Assembly: GCA_025504975.1 (NCBI GenBank)
Contig: JANUWI010000022.1
Location: forward strand, 248,001-312,000
Length of the DNA: 64,000 nt
Origin: Plenodomus lindquistii
Taxonomy: Eukaryota; Ascomycota; Dothideomycetes; Pleosporales; Leptosphaeriaceae
Reading direction: 5' to 3'
Every line of letters starts with the position of its first letter. Position 1 is the stretch's first letter. Below, piece by piece: positions 1 to 13,450 of this stretch. A model generated the notes under the pieces. The model was not told where the DNA came from. It did no database searches and saw only the letters and a list, made by a program, of their open reading frames with translations. Both the position numbers and the translations under genes were made by a program.

Positions 1-1744
1 ATATTATTAATATAGAAAATTAATATAACTTTGTAATTTTTACTATAAAATAAATATAGTTTTTTTTTTAAAAACTATAGTTTTATTTTATAGAGTGTTA
101 CTAAAAAGTTTTTATACTATAGTAAAAAAGAGTTCTTTAATTTATATAATACTTTTTTAAGTATTAAGCACTTTCTATTCTGTTTAAAGCTATTAAAAAG
201 CTTATAGTAGATAGCTAGGTATTCTACTTTTATAGTATTAAAAAAAGCTTCTCTAATATTAAACTACTAAATTTCTAGATTAAACTCTACTACTATTATT
301 ATAGCAAACCTAAATAATTAAACTATAAGCGTAGAAGAATATATTATTTAAAGCGTATCTACTACTTAAAAATCTTTTTATACTATAATATAAGCTTTAT
401 ATTTAATAAAGTAGCTATTCTAGTTTACTTTATATATAAAGACCTATTTAAATAGAAGTAGTTATTTTTTTACTTCTATTTAATTAATTACTTTCTAGGT
501 TTCTACTATATAAAGCGTCTTGTTTTTTTTAACTATTACTTATTTAAAAAGCTCTCTATATAAATAGTTAAAAAGATCTTTTAATTTTTCTAGTATTTTA
601 AAAAGAGAGTTCTAATAGACTTTCCTTTCTAGTAGTAGATATAGTAGAGTTTTTTATACTTATAAAGTAGCTATAATTACTATATATACTATAACTATTT
701 TTTTACTCTAGGCGTATTTCTTATAGAGTATTCTATTATAAATAATATTTTATTTTATATTATAGAGTATAGAGTATACCTATAATAAGCTTCTATTTTT
801 TTTATTTTTTTTAAACTTTTATAGTTTCTAACTTTAGACTTTTTTTTAAATTAGTAAAAGTTTTTTTTTATACTACTTTCTAGGTTTACGCGTTTAGAAA
901 TTTTTTACTACTTAATGTTAAACTGCAGGTAATATACTTTAGAGCTAAATATTAAATTAAATAATTTATATTTCTAGTACTTTTTTTTATTAAGTTACTA
1001 GTAATTTAGTCTATAAACTTTTACCTCTAAAGTTTTACTAATTCTAGAAGCTACTTAACTAATTTAAACTAGGCTATTTTAATTTTAATATTTTATAGTA
1101 CGCTTTAGATTTAGGTATAAATTTTAGAGTTCTAAAACCTAGTATAAAGTTTTATTTTTTATAGTTTTTCTATAGTTAGCTAGCTAAGCTAACTCTATAT
1201 AAAAAAACTAATTCTAATTCTATAATAGTTAGTAGCTAGCCTCTAACTAATTCTATATTTCTAGAAGCTTTACTTTTTAGCTTCTAAATTTACTAGAGAA
1301 GCTTTACTTTACTTTCTACTTTCTATCTATATATAGTATTTTAGAGTTAATTATATATATTATTAAACACTTTACCTATATTATAGATTTTTTTTTTATA
1401 AATAAGTTTTATAAGCTACTTTACCTACTATTTTAAAATATACTTATTTAAATTTTTATAGAAAAATATTTTATTAAAAGTAATATTATAAAGTATAATT
1501 ACTTTATTTAGAGTAGGTATCTATATTCTATAGATATAAAATACTTTATATTCTACTAGATACTTAATATACCTTTTTAAAGTAATTTTAAAACTTTTTA
1601 TCTAGTAATTTATTTTATAATTTTTATTTAGTAGATATATTTAATACCTATACGCGTATATACTACTTTAATCTAGGTATAGATTAGTAGTAGTATTACA
1701 CACTTTTTCTAGTTTATACTAGTAAAAATACTAGGAAAACTAAA
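1..1744. other. AT-rich RIP-mutated DNA, unassigned
   Basis: No frame stays open and no protein family could be recognised on either strand. The composition (TpA-rich, almost no CpA or TpG) matches the surrounding mutated repeats, so this is probably older transposon DNA. The copia-1 homology that begins at about 1745 does not continue into it: the expected gag sequence is absent here although it is present in the copy at 30426-35563. This marks a truncation or insertion junction near 1745. Confidence 0.5.
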
Positions 1745-4700
1745 AATCTAATTTTTTATTTAAAAAAGCACCTATATAGTAGATACTAAATAAAATAATA
1801 AAAAACTTTATTCTTTTTAAATAGTAAAAGAATCTAGAATTTTTAATACTAATTTATTTATAAAGCTAACTCTATACTAAAACTTTATCTATTAAATAAT
1901 TTTATATACTAACTCTAATAGTAAACTAACTATTTAGGTATTAAATTATATAAATTAAAAGTTCTAGAGATTATATTCTAGTAATATCTAATACTATTGT
2001 AGGCTTTTTTATTATAGTAGATATTTATTTACTTTAAAACTTATATATTCTAGATTTAGATATAATATATTATATTATAAATAATTTCTAGTATATATAT
2101 AACTATTATATACCTAGACTTTTAGATTATATATAGACTAGTAATATATAAGTCTAAATTAAAGGCTATAGCTCTATTTAGCTACTTCTAAAGTATAGTT
2201 AAAAAATAATAATAATAACACTCTATAATATAGCTATCTACTCTAACTTTTTTTATAATCTAGTATTATTTAGGCTACGTTAATAATTAAAAATATAGTA
2301 GAATATAAAAGTAGACTTTATAACTATATAAAAATTAGATAATACTATTATTAAAAGTCTATAGAAACTATATAAATAATAAGTAATTTAATACTATACT
2401 TTAGTACCTATAGTTTACTATATATATAAAGTAATATTATAAACTCTAAAATAAGCTTAGAGAGCTCTAGTATTTATATAGTATAAAAAATTAAAGTATT
2501 CTAGTCTAGTAGCTATAAAGCATTTTATTTAGTAAACTAAAAAAGTATAAATAAAAAGTATTATTATAGTAAAGTATTACTTTTATAGTTAAACTAAAGT
2601 ATAACGCTAAATTAAATAGGCTTTATAAAATATAAATAATAAAAAACTAGAAAAATAACTAGCTATTAATTTCTATTTATATAAATACTAAAGTAATACT
2701 TATAAAAAAAGCTAGATACTTATTACTAATAGATATTTAGTAATATAATAGAACTACTATTTTACTAATAATAAAACTATAAAGTCTATTATTAAACTAC
2801 TTTTAAACTTTTTTTTTAAAAACTATTTTAATATTATTATAAAAATTATTTAAATAGATAATAAAATTATAATAGTTAAGCTAGAAGTATAGCGCTATTT
2901 TTTATTATAAAGTATTATTATTAAGTTTTTAGCTCTAGATATATAAGTATAGAATTAAAGCGCTAAATATTTAAAGAGTATAAATAAAAAAAAAGCGTAT
3001 ATAATATAATTTAACGCTAATTTTTTTTAAAAGCTCTAGCTAGAGATAATATAAACTACTATTTATTTATATAACTAATTACCTAACTATATAAATAACT
3101 AGAAGACTGTATATAAAATTTTTTTTATTTAAATAGCTTTTACTAATAGTATAGTTACTTTAATATAAAAAACTAAATTTTATTTACTTTAGAGTATATA
3201 AGTATAAAGCTTTTACTATAACTAATAATATATACTATAGTAAAGCACGTTTATAATACTTTAATTTAAAAGTCTAAATAGAATACCTAGTAAGCTATTA
3301 ATTTTTTAATATTTATAGAATATAAATTCTATTTTTTACTAAAGTTATTAGTACTAAATATATTACATTTAATAAATAGATAATATTTAATAAAAAGGTA
3401 AAAAATTTAATAGATAATTTTATATATAGTATACTAGAAGAAATTACTATATTAATAAAAACTATAGAACTTCTTTTACTAGTATATAAACTAGAAACTA
3501 AATTATTTTATAAAAATAATACTTTTAAAAATATTTTAAAGTAGAATTTTATAGTAGAACTACTAGAATACTATAATAGTAGAAAAATTAAAGATTATTA
3601 TTTATCTCTACTACTAACTCTACTACTAGCAGCTTTTTTTACCTAGTTTATAGTAGAAATATATTTTAAAAAAATAATTAGTTTTATTTTATATAATTTT
3701 ATAAATAGTAGTATTTATAGAAAAACTTTAAAAAATATTATAAAAATAATAAAAAAAAAGCTATTAATAAAGTCTAATTAAAAAGAATATTTACTATAAG
3801 TTTAAAACTTTATTAGAGCTAGCTTCTACCTTTTTCTATATATAAAAGTAATTTTAAAGATTATCTACTAAATACTAAGTTATAATAAGCTAAATTCAAC
3901 TATTTTTTAAACTATATTTAGATAGATTTATAGATTAAAGTTCTATATAAAACTACTAGGCTAATAAAATAATAGATTTTTAATTATATATAAATTTATA
4001 TAAATAAGCTAGATAAAAACTATAATTTATTTAAGTATAAAGTGTAATTAGTAGTCTAAAAAAATTAATAGAAAAATATTATTTTATAAAATATCTATAT
4101 AGCTATACTAGCTAGATATTTATTTATAATACTAATAGTAATTATAGCCTTGTATAAACTAGAGTTTAAATAATTTAATATTATAAATACGTTTATATAT
4201 ATAGTAATAGACTAAATTATCTATATATATATATTAAAAGATTATTAAAAAACTAGTATAATTTTATAAATAAATAAAGTATTATATAGCTTTAGAATTT
4301 TACTACTACTATAGTAGAAAGAGTTTATAATAACTCTATAAAGGCTTAGCTTTAAAGCTATACTATATAAGCTATACTACTTTATTAAAAGTAGTATTAT
4401 TTTTTTTTTATATTAATATTATTATTATAGCTTATCTAATAGAGTAGAATTAGTAGGTTACTAAAGTAATAAAGTAGCTAAAAAAGTAGTAAATAATTAC
4501 TAGAGAATATAACTTATAATAGTTTTTTAAAATAGAAATAATCTATAACTAAGGTTTATACTAGATCTAACTCTTCTAAACTTTCTACTATAATAAAATT
4601 AGTTAAGTAATTAATAATTAAAAAGTAGTATATAATACTTTAATAGTAGCTATTAAACTATTTTTAAATAATAACCTAGTAAGCTATATAGATATTAATA

Positions 4701-5679
4701 AATATTAATAAAAAATTATACTACTTTTTTTTACTATAGTTACTATATAACTAGATATTTTATTTAGTATATTATAACTAGTAAAGTACTTTACTAATTC
4801 TAGCTATAAATATTATAAACCTATAAACTAAATTTTAATATATTTTTAAAATACTAAATTAACTATATTATAATTTAGAGGTTGTTTACGCCTTTAAATT
4901 ATAAGTAATACCTTTTTTACTAATAATATATATAAGAAAAAAAGTTTATAACGCTATATAATTAAGCTATATAATAGGCTTATTACCTAGAAAATATATA
5001 AATAGAATATAGTAACTATATTAACTACTAAAGCTAAACTCTTTACTCTATTCTAAGTTATTAAAAAAACTTTTTTTATTTTAAAGCTTTTTTAGAAGCT
5101 TTATATTAAAATTAAGCTAGGACCTATTATTATTAAATATAATAATTAATAGACTATCTAACTATTTACTATAGCTGTTTTAAAGCTTTAAACTAAGCTC
5201 TAATATATTAATATTTATAATTACTAGCTATAGTAGAAAGTATAATAATAATAGATAAATATATAATATATATAGTAATTAAAAATAATTATAAATAGCT
5301 TTATAAATACTCTACTAAAAAAATAATAAAAAAAGTTTTTTTATTAACTTAAACTTATTAAACCTAAAACGCTTTTAACTCTAATAAATAAAACTCTAAT
5401 TTATAAAATCTAATAGTAACTAAACTACTTTTTAATAACTTTTTAGAAAAAAGGTTTTAGCTAGTAACAGCGTCTAGGCTAAAAAAGGTATATTAAATTA
5501 ATAGAGTTATTCTAGAGCTAGTAGATAAATAGGATATATAATACGCTAGCGTATTCTATAGCTACTATAATAAAACTTGCCTTTTAAATAATACTTTAAA
5601 AAAATATAATTAATTTAATTTAATTATTATTAAAATTATTAATATTTTATATACTTTTAATTATACTATATATCTAATA
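1745..5679 (+). pseudogene. RIP-mutated 5'-truncated copia-1 copy
   Basis: This stretch aligns base by base with the intact element from the end of gag (about 37855) to the end of the 3' LTR, at a nearly constant offset of about 36.1 kb, with mainly C-to-T and G-to-A differences. Recognisable landmarks include the gag/pol junction (TAACTA at 1927-1932), the integrase segment around 2640-3000, the counterpart of the YVDD region near 4410, the end of pol near 5430 and the 3' LTR. LTR, primer site and most of gag are missing at the 5' end. All frames are broken by many stops, so it is dead. It keeps one base near 3241 that the intact copy lacks at 39344/39345. Confidence 0.88.
5491..5679 (+). 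repeat. 3' LTR of RIP-mutated copia-1 copy
   Basis: About 189 bp that align with the 187-bp LTR of the intact element through C-to-T and G-to-A changes. The intact TGTCAGAT start reads TATTAAAT and the ATCTGACA end reads ATCTAATA. The core of the LTR palindrome survives as ACGCTAGCGT near 5533. The sequence just upstream (AAAAAAGGTA) corresponds to the polypurine tract. Confidence 0.88.
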
Positions 5680-7895
5680 GTAGTACAATAGCTAAATAGA
5701 GTTTTAGAAAATTACTAGAAAAAGTTTTTAGAAACTACTATTTATCTACTATTTTCTACTTTATTAATAGAAGAATATTTTATTAATATTACTAATACTA
5801 TAGGAAAGGTAAAAAATTAAACTAAAAATAATAATTATTTTACTTTTAGAATAGAAAATACCTATTAATACTACTATAAAAAAGATATTAAAACTACTAT
5901 ATATAGCTAAAAAAAGAATTAAATAGTTAAAAAATAAGTTAAAAGTATTTATAGTACTATAAAGTATACCTATATTTTTTTTATTAAAGCTCTAGTAACT
6001 TTAAAAAATAAGTTAAAATTATTAATAATACTATAGATTATACCTATATTATTTATATTAAAGCTCTAGCTACTAGAAAAAATAAGTTAAAAATAATAAT
6101 AGGTTTAATAAAGTATACTAGTATTATTAATATTAAAGCTAAAACTTTATAATTATAAATTAGTTACTATCTAGCTACTATAAAAAGTAAGTAAAAAAAG
6201 TTAATAGTACTATAAAGTATACCTACGTTATCTATACTAGAAATAACTTTAAAGTTATAAACTATTAAATTAATTTAAAATTATAGTATATCTAGTAATA
6301 AACTAAATAGTATAATAATAACTATTTTCTATAGTCTAGTATTACTTTTCTAAAAGATATATAATATATTTTTACTAAAGTTTATAATATATTTATATCT
6401 ATTTAAACTATTAAATAGAAATATATTATAGTTATTAGTATAAAAGATCTAGCTAAAGTTACTTTTAATAGAAAGTAACTAGTTATAGGTATTAATAGAA
6501 AAAAGCTAGTTATAAATATTAATAAACTCTAAAAATATTATATTATATATTATGTAAATATTTATAGGCGTAAAGCTAAATTATACTATATAATAAAAAA
6601 AGTATAATTATAAGCTATTTTTTAGTTTTAAATAATACTACTAAAGCTTAAAATATAGTAAAAAAACTAGGCTATATCTATTATTTTAATAGATATATTA
6701 TTCTAGTAGTAGTAGCTATTTTAATTTAGTTTATATTTATTATAAACTATTTATATTATAGTAATAGATAATGTTTTTAGCTACTACTACTAGTACTACG
6801 CCTATTTATTACTAGACTTAGAAATTAAAAGAAATTTTTAAAGTTACTTTATATATATTTACTATACTTTAAAATTTATACTACTATACTAAAGTTTAAA
6901 TAGCTTAGTTACTTAATATTTCTACTATTTTATATTAATATATTTAAAAGTTAGAAATTTTTATATTATAGGTATAGTATTATATAATTAAAAGTTAATA
7001 GTATATATATAAACTTTAACTAACTATACTACTACTATTTACTATTTTAACTATTTAATATATAAAGTTATAGCTTAAACTATATATAAAGTAAAATAAA
7101 AAATATAAAATATATAGTAATTATAGTAAAAGTTAATAGAAAAAATAGAATTAAAAATTATAGTAAATAAATTAAGTACTATAGGTTATTTAAAGTTACT
7201 TTATACTATTTTAAAGCTAGTACTAGTAGAATATAAGCTACTATACTTTAGTTTTATAGTAGTTTATATACTAAGTATTTTTGCTACTCTAGAATAGTAT
7301 AGAGTTAGTTAGTAAAAGTTATTTAAAGTTATTCTATATAAATCTTTTAATAACTTTTATATACTTTTACTACTATAGTACATATTAAAGGCCTATTTTA
7401 ATAGAAATACTACTATTTACTAATAATATAATACTATTTTAAAAGAACTACGTATAGTATAGTAGTTTTAATAGAGTATAAAAAAAGTAGTATACTAGTA
7501 TAGTATATAATTTATAACTAGATAAAATAGAATACTAGTAATATAATTAATATAAAGTAATATATATTAGTAAAAATAAAATAAATAAACTTAGTTTAAA
7601 TTAATAGTATTTATAACTTATATATTAGTATATAAAGTAAAAAATAAAAATAGTTCTAGTATTATCTATAGTTTATAAATAAAAAAAGTAGAATTTTTGT
7701 AATATAATTAATATATAGTATTATTAGGTTAGATAAATAGAATACGTAGATATATAGAATTAAAAACTTTAAATTTAGTATATTATAGGTATGTATTTAG
7801 TTATATATATAGAGTAAAGTTACTTTAGTAATTATATTTACTCTAGGTAGAAACTAGTTTAATATAAACTACTAATTTAAACTATTTTAATACTT
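5680..7895. other. AT-rich RIP-mutated DNA, unassigned
   Basis: Heavily mutated DNA between the copia-1 3' LTR and the Fot1 inverted repeat. No domain could be recognised. It contains the 74-bp tandem repeat at 5933-6260. It could be the 5' part of the Ty3/Gypsy element whose pol lies at 10.4-13.4 kb, split by the Fot1 insertion, but I have no sequence link to show this. Confidence 0.4.
5933..6260. repeat. degenerate 74-bp tandem repeat
   Basis: Units beginning AATAAGTTAAAA recur at 5933, 6007 and 6081 (exact 74-bp steps). A more diverged unit begins near 6185. Each carries an AGTATACCTA-like or TATACCTA-like block and most a TTAAAGCTCTAG-like block. The 74-bp period is not a multiple of three, which argues against a simple repeated protein motif. 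Confidence 0.6.
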
Positions 7896-7968
7896 ATAAT
7901 ATACTTTATAGATAAGTAGTCTATATAGATAAGCAGTCTACTTCTACTAAAACCCTACTAAAACTATA
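7896..7968 (+). repeat. Fot1-like terminal inverted repeat, left
   Basis: 73 bp that match the reverse complement of 9692-9764 with only a few transition differences. The repeat contains a short internal duplication (ATAAGTAGTCTATATAG followed by ATAAGCAGTCTA), which may be a transposase-binding repeat. Confidence 0.82.
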
Positions 7969-9691
7969 CTCTATTCTAGTTTAAAGTAGTATAATATAGC
8001 GCTGTATAGCGTAAAACTAGCCTAAATACTATTTTATAACTACTTCTACTTTACTTTTATACGTTTATAAGTTATACTCTATTTTATAGTACTATATATA
8101 GTATTATACCTGTTTATAGCTTTTACTAGCTTACTTTTTTTTTTTACTTTTTTTCTATTACTACGCGCTCTAAACTCTTTTAGAGTAGTTAAATATAGGC
8201 TTTTTTTAGCTGTAAAGTTACTTTTATACTAAACCTACTTCTTTTTATATAATTTATAACACGTAGCAGCTTTATTAGTAGCCTAAAGTTTAGTAATTTT
8301 TTTCTACGCTAATACTAGTTTATATATAATAATTACAGCCTTTTTTAATACTTTTTTAAAAGTTTTAACTATAGAAATTAGTAAACTATTTATATACCTC
8401 TAAATTTTTACCTTTATAAGCGTTAATTATAACTTTAGTTTAAAAGTATTGCTTAGAGTTTATAACTGCTAAAGCTTATTATTAATAAAAAATAGTAATA
8501 GAGTATATAACTAGACTTTTAAGTATAATATAACTAACTCTAGTTTATATAAAACTAGTCTAGCGTTTTAAAACTTTTTTTAAATATTACTAGAAATTAT
8601 TGCAGCTTTATAAGCGTGTATAAAGTAAAGTAGGAATTTAAGCTTTATAATATATATAATATAGTTATATATAAGCTTTTTAGCTTAGCAGCTATATACC
8701 TGCTTTAAAAAAATAAAATAACCTATATTAAATAGCTAGAGAAAGTATAATAAATAAAAAAATATATATATAGTAATAATTTTTTTTTTTTATAGTATTA
8801 CTAGAATTTAAGCAAGTTATAGCTTTTATAGGTATTAATAATAAATAGCTAGTACTCTCTAATAGTACGCGTTTTAGTATAGGTATTAAAGTACTCTAGC
8901 TACTAATATCTAAACTTATTAGTTATCTAGCTATTTTTAGAGACTATAATAACTTAATCTCTAGGTAGGCTATCTTTTTTATACTAAGCTAAAAAATAGT
9001 AGTAGCCTTTAAAAATAATAAAAAGTAGAATAGCCTATTTTATTACGTTAATTCTCTAGATAACTATTATCTACTTCTAGTTACTCTACTAGACTGCTTT
9101 TAGTTATTTTTAATACTCTAAAGCTATAATAACTATATCTATTAATATCTAGTATATTATAAAGCCTATTTTATTAAAGTTATATATATTTTTATTTAAA
9201 ATACTATACTTCTTTTTTATATTAGCTACTAGTTTAAACTAGGCTTTAATAACTTTTAAATTTTTATATAGAGCTTTTTTATAGTTATACTTATAATTAA
9301 ACTTTACTTTAAACTTAAAGCAGCGCTTAATAAACGTAATAGGCAAGTTTACACTAATATAGTCTAGATTATACTTATTATATAATAAATTAGCTATATT
9401 TACTATAGCTATAAACTTTAGAGGAAATTCTTACGTATATAGCTTAAATATATACTAAATAATTACTTTTTTTTTATTTTTATCTAGTTTTATTAAATTA
9501 GGCGTATAATTTTTATGTAAAGGTTAACTAGCGCGTTTTTAATATAAAGTAGTATAGAAGATGTTATAAATAGCTATAGTATATTATAAAAAGAGATTTA
9601 TATTTTATTTTAAAGCCTATAGCGTAAACTGTATCTAAGCTTTATTAGAGAGTTTTATCTAGTATTATTAGTAGAATATTATATAGGTGTG

Positions 9692-9764
9692 TATAGTTTT
9701 AGTAGAGTTTTAGTAGAAGTAAACTACTTATCTATATAAACTACTTATTTATAAAGTATATTAT
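9692..9764 (-). repeat. Fot1-like terminal inverted repeat, right
   Basis: Reverse complement of the repeat at 7896-7968 with scattered transitions. The same end is found at 28866-28938 in the truncated copy. Confidence 0.82.
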
Positions 9765-10399
9765 ATAATTATACCTACTAAATTACTAAAAATTTTATTT
9801 AAATATAGTATTTTATATAATCTAGGTATAAATATAAAATTACTATTACTTATTAATATAAGTATTTAAAATTATCTATTTTTAAATTTATATATTATTT
9901 TTTTTATTTTTAATTTTAAACTAATATTCTAAAAACTACTCTATCTAGTAATAATTAGAAAGTTTAAAAATAAAAGTTTTTTACTATTTGTAAAATATAT
10001 CTATTTATATATAATTATAAATAAATAAAAATTTTTAAACTACCTATTATTATACTTAATCTAGAAGTTTAAAATACAATTATTAGAATATAATAGTTAA
10101 AAAAGTTAAAAACTTTAGTATATATAAATAGATTCTAGTTATAGTAGTTTACTATTTATATTAAAATCTATATGTTAACTCTTTTAATTATAATATAACT
10201 CTATAAAAGGTTTTAAAAAAGTATATTATTTCTAATATTAAAAATAAAATACTTAATAAAAAAAAGTTATATTAGAAAACTAGTACTCTATATCTTTTAA
10301 TAAATTATATATATAGAATTTCTAAAGCTTTATAATACTAAAATATTTTATAATAAATATAAAAACTAGATGTATATAAAAAGTTTTTTAAAATTCTTT
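9765..10399. other. AT-rich RIP-mutated DNA, unassigned
   Basis: About 0.6 kb between the Fot1 element and the first recognisable Gypsy pol sequence. Nothing was recognised in it. It may be the gag/protease part of the Gypsy element. Confidence 0.35.
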
Positions 10400-13300
10400 C
10401 TATTTTTTAAGTTACTATTATTTCTACTAACACCTTTTATTTTAAAATAGAAAACAGGTTTTTTATAACTAGTCTATATAAAATTAAATAGAGTTTAAAA
10501 AACTATATTAAAAAAAATTATTAAAAAAATATGTATTTAATTTAAAAATAGTTTTTTTTCTACTACTAGTAGTAGTAGAATATATTTAGTTTACTAGTAG
10601 TAAAAAAAGTACTAGAATACTATCTATATAACTATAAAATAATTATAAATAAACTTTTATTTAATAACTTTAGCCTTTTATATAAGTAAAATACTAAGGA
10701 CTTAGACGCTATTAAAAAGTAGATATAAAAATCTTTTATAAAGAATTTATAGAAACTATTTATAGCTTTTTTACTTTTTTTAATTTATTATAACTATAAA
10801 TTTTATAAGTTACTTTATATTTATATTAACTACTATAAATTTAACTATTTTATCTAAACAAACGCTAATATAATTTTAAAAATAAATAACTTACTAATCT
10901 ATTTAAATAAAGCTAAAATATTTACTAAATTAAATATTTAAATAGCTTTTTATAACATCTATATAGATTTAGAGTTTAAAAGAAATACTACTTTTTATAC
11001 CTATTATAGATTATATAAGTATAAAATACTTCTTTTAAGCTTTTATAATAGCCTCTCTATTTATTAGAAGTATATAAGTAATATATTTATAGATTACTAT
11101 TATAATTTCTATATTACTTACTTAGATAATATTTTTATTAACTTTAAAAGTATTTAAAGCTACTAATAATATATTAAACTTATTCTAGAAAAGCTATAGA
11201 AAGTAAAACTATAAATAGTAATTTAAAAAAAAATTTAATATTATTTAAACTAAGTACTTAGAATATATTCTAACTAATAAAAAATAGACGTAGATTTAAA
11301 GAAAATAAAAGTACTCTATAACTAGGTCTAATTTACTACTATAATAGATATTAAATCTTTTCTAGATTTTACTAAATTCTATAGGTAATTTGTTTTTAAA
11401 CTTATATAAATAGCTAAGCTTATATTAGTACTATAAAGTCCTTTAATACTATTTATATAAACTAAAAATTATTAAAATAGTTTTAAAAAGCTAAAGTCTT
11501 TATATTTAATAATTCTAGTTCTATACTACTTTAATTCTAATTACAATATAAAACTAGAAACTAATACGTTTAATAAAGTAGTAGCTAGAATTATATTTTA
11601 AAAATACTTAGATAGTAAATAGTACTCTATAGCTTTCTATAGTAATATACTTAATACAGTAAAGTTTAAATAGAAAATATATAATAATAACTTTTTACTA
11701 TTATTACTACTTTTTAAAAATAAAAAGCTAAACTAACTTTAGTTTAGTACTAAATTTAAGTATTTACTAATTATTAATCTATAGAGTATTTAAAAAGTAT
11801 AAAAGTTCTATACTAATAAAAAACTAATAGAATTAAGTTTATAGCTTTTTATAATTTCTAAATAAAATATATTCTAAGTAAAAGTAATAAATATAAATAT
11901 TTTTAGTTACTAAAAAAAGAATATAATTCTTTTTAAGTCCGCTAGTAGAATAACTACTTTTTAGTTTTTTTTAACCTAGGTAGGCTATATAGCTATTTTA
12001 ACTTTAAACTAGTAAAGTAATAGCTAGAGTTTTTTTAAAAACTAACTATTACTTTTTTTTAACTAACTTTAATAATATTACTAGATTTTTTAAAGCTAAT
12101 AGAAGCTTTATTAAAATTAAAATAATAGTTTTTAAAAAAAAATAGTTTTTACTACATTTTTAAAATAAAATAGATAATAGATTTCTTTTTTTAAGTAAGG
12201 ATTTTTATGTTTTTCTTAATTCTTTACTTTATATAAAAGTTATTAAATAGGGATATTATTAAATATTTATAGTCTATTCTAGTACTATAAAAATTTACTA
12301 GTTAATTATATAGTAATACTACTAGAAAAAAATAGAAGCTATTTATAAATAGTATATATATAACTATAATATCTAATAAAAATTCTATTTAAAATATATA
12401 TATATTAATAAAAGTCTTTTTACTTTTTACTAATTCTAAAAAAACATATATAATATTTTTATAATAGATTTTAAATTTTTCTCTAAAAACTAACATAACT
12501 ATAATTAGATTCTAGTACTTATTACTTAACTTTTTAAATTTATAATTATAATACTATACTATTAAATAATATATATTAAAAATTTTTTCTAACTATATAT
12601 ATAATAAGTATACTAGTTTAAATATATTTCTAAAAATATTATTTCTAACTATAGTCTCTAGTTTATTTTTTAATTCTAGTTTAAATTTTTTTAAAATTAT
12701 TAGTATTAACATATAACTTTCTACTATCTATACTAGATAAACTAATAGTTTAACTAAAATTATAAATAAGTATAATAACTAATACTATAGCTATTTATAA
12801 TATACTACTAAATTTATTTCTAAACTAAAACTAAATTACGCTTTTATATATATTAAAAAAAATAGTATAATACTAGCTTTTATATAGTTTTAAACTCTAA
12901 TAGAGCTAGAACTAATACTATTAAAAAGTAAATAAATGTATTAAAAAACTTAATAACTAAAAGGTTTATAATCTAGTAAACTTAAACTTAAAAAAATATT
13001 AAAAAAGTATAGAAATAAATATATTCTAGTATAAACGCCTATTAATATTTTACTAAGTAGAAAATTTAAATAAAGTTTACTTGTATATTACTAACCTAGT
13101 AATTATAAATCCTAGCTAAAAGATATCTAAACTAAAAAAAAGTCTTTTAAAAGTTTTTAAATAAATTAGGTATTTTTATAAATTAAAAATTTTTTTATAA
13201 TTTAATATATATAATATATTTATAGCTAGTATTTTTTATAGAGCCTTTTATAATTTTTTACTATAATAAAATACTTTAAAGCTACTAGCTACTTTTATAT

Positions 13301-13450
13301 AAAGTATAAAAAAGTAAAAAGTTAAAAAAATTTTTACTAATAAATTTAATTAACATAAACTAAAATATAGAGCTAGCTAGACAAAATATAACTTAGATTT
13401 AATCTAGTACCTAGCTTTTAACTTTATAAACTTTTTATAGAAATTATAAA
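10400..13450 (+). pseudogene. RIP-mutated Ty3/Gypsy pol (RT, RNase H, integrase)
   Basis: Translation across stops gives a Ty3/Gypsy reverse transcriptase: a KIFTKL motif near 10915, then a segment like the family's DEWKTAFRTRYG block, and YLDN at 11119-11130, which is the YLDD active site with the second Asp codon changed by G-to-A. Farther on, around 12640-12800, the frame resembles the integrase core (VSDRG-like, then a TDGQTER-like segment). The order RT, then integrase is that of Ty3/Gypsy elements; in copia, integrase precedes RT. No LTR pair could be assigned. Stops occur every few codons, so the gene is dead. The family is well supported, but the limits are approximate. Confidence 0.7.

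Larger units (their letters stand above)
7896..9764 (-). mobile_element. RIP-mutated Fot1/pogo DNA transposon
   Basis: A 1.87-kb element bounded by 73-bp terminal inverted repeats, the expected size for fungal Fot1-type (Tc1/mariner superfamily, pogo branch) elements. It is the inverted counterpart of the copy at 28866-30425, whose reading direction shows pogo transposase remnants; here the transposase would run on the - strand. Fot1 elements move by cut-and-paste with a DDE/DDD transposase and insert at TA. The coding region is destroyed by stops. This copy is complete at both ends, while the other one lacks about 310 bp at one end. Confidence 0.8.

Noticed and set aside
5933..6260. CRISPR array
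   Set aside because: Units are contiguous, long and degenerate with no unique spacers, and the setting is eukaryotic.
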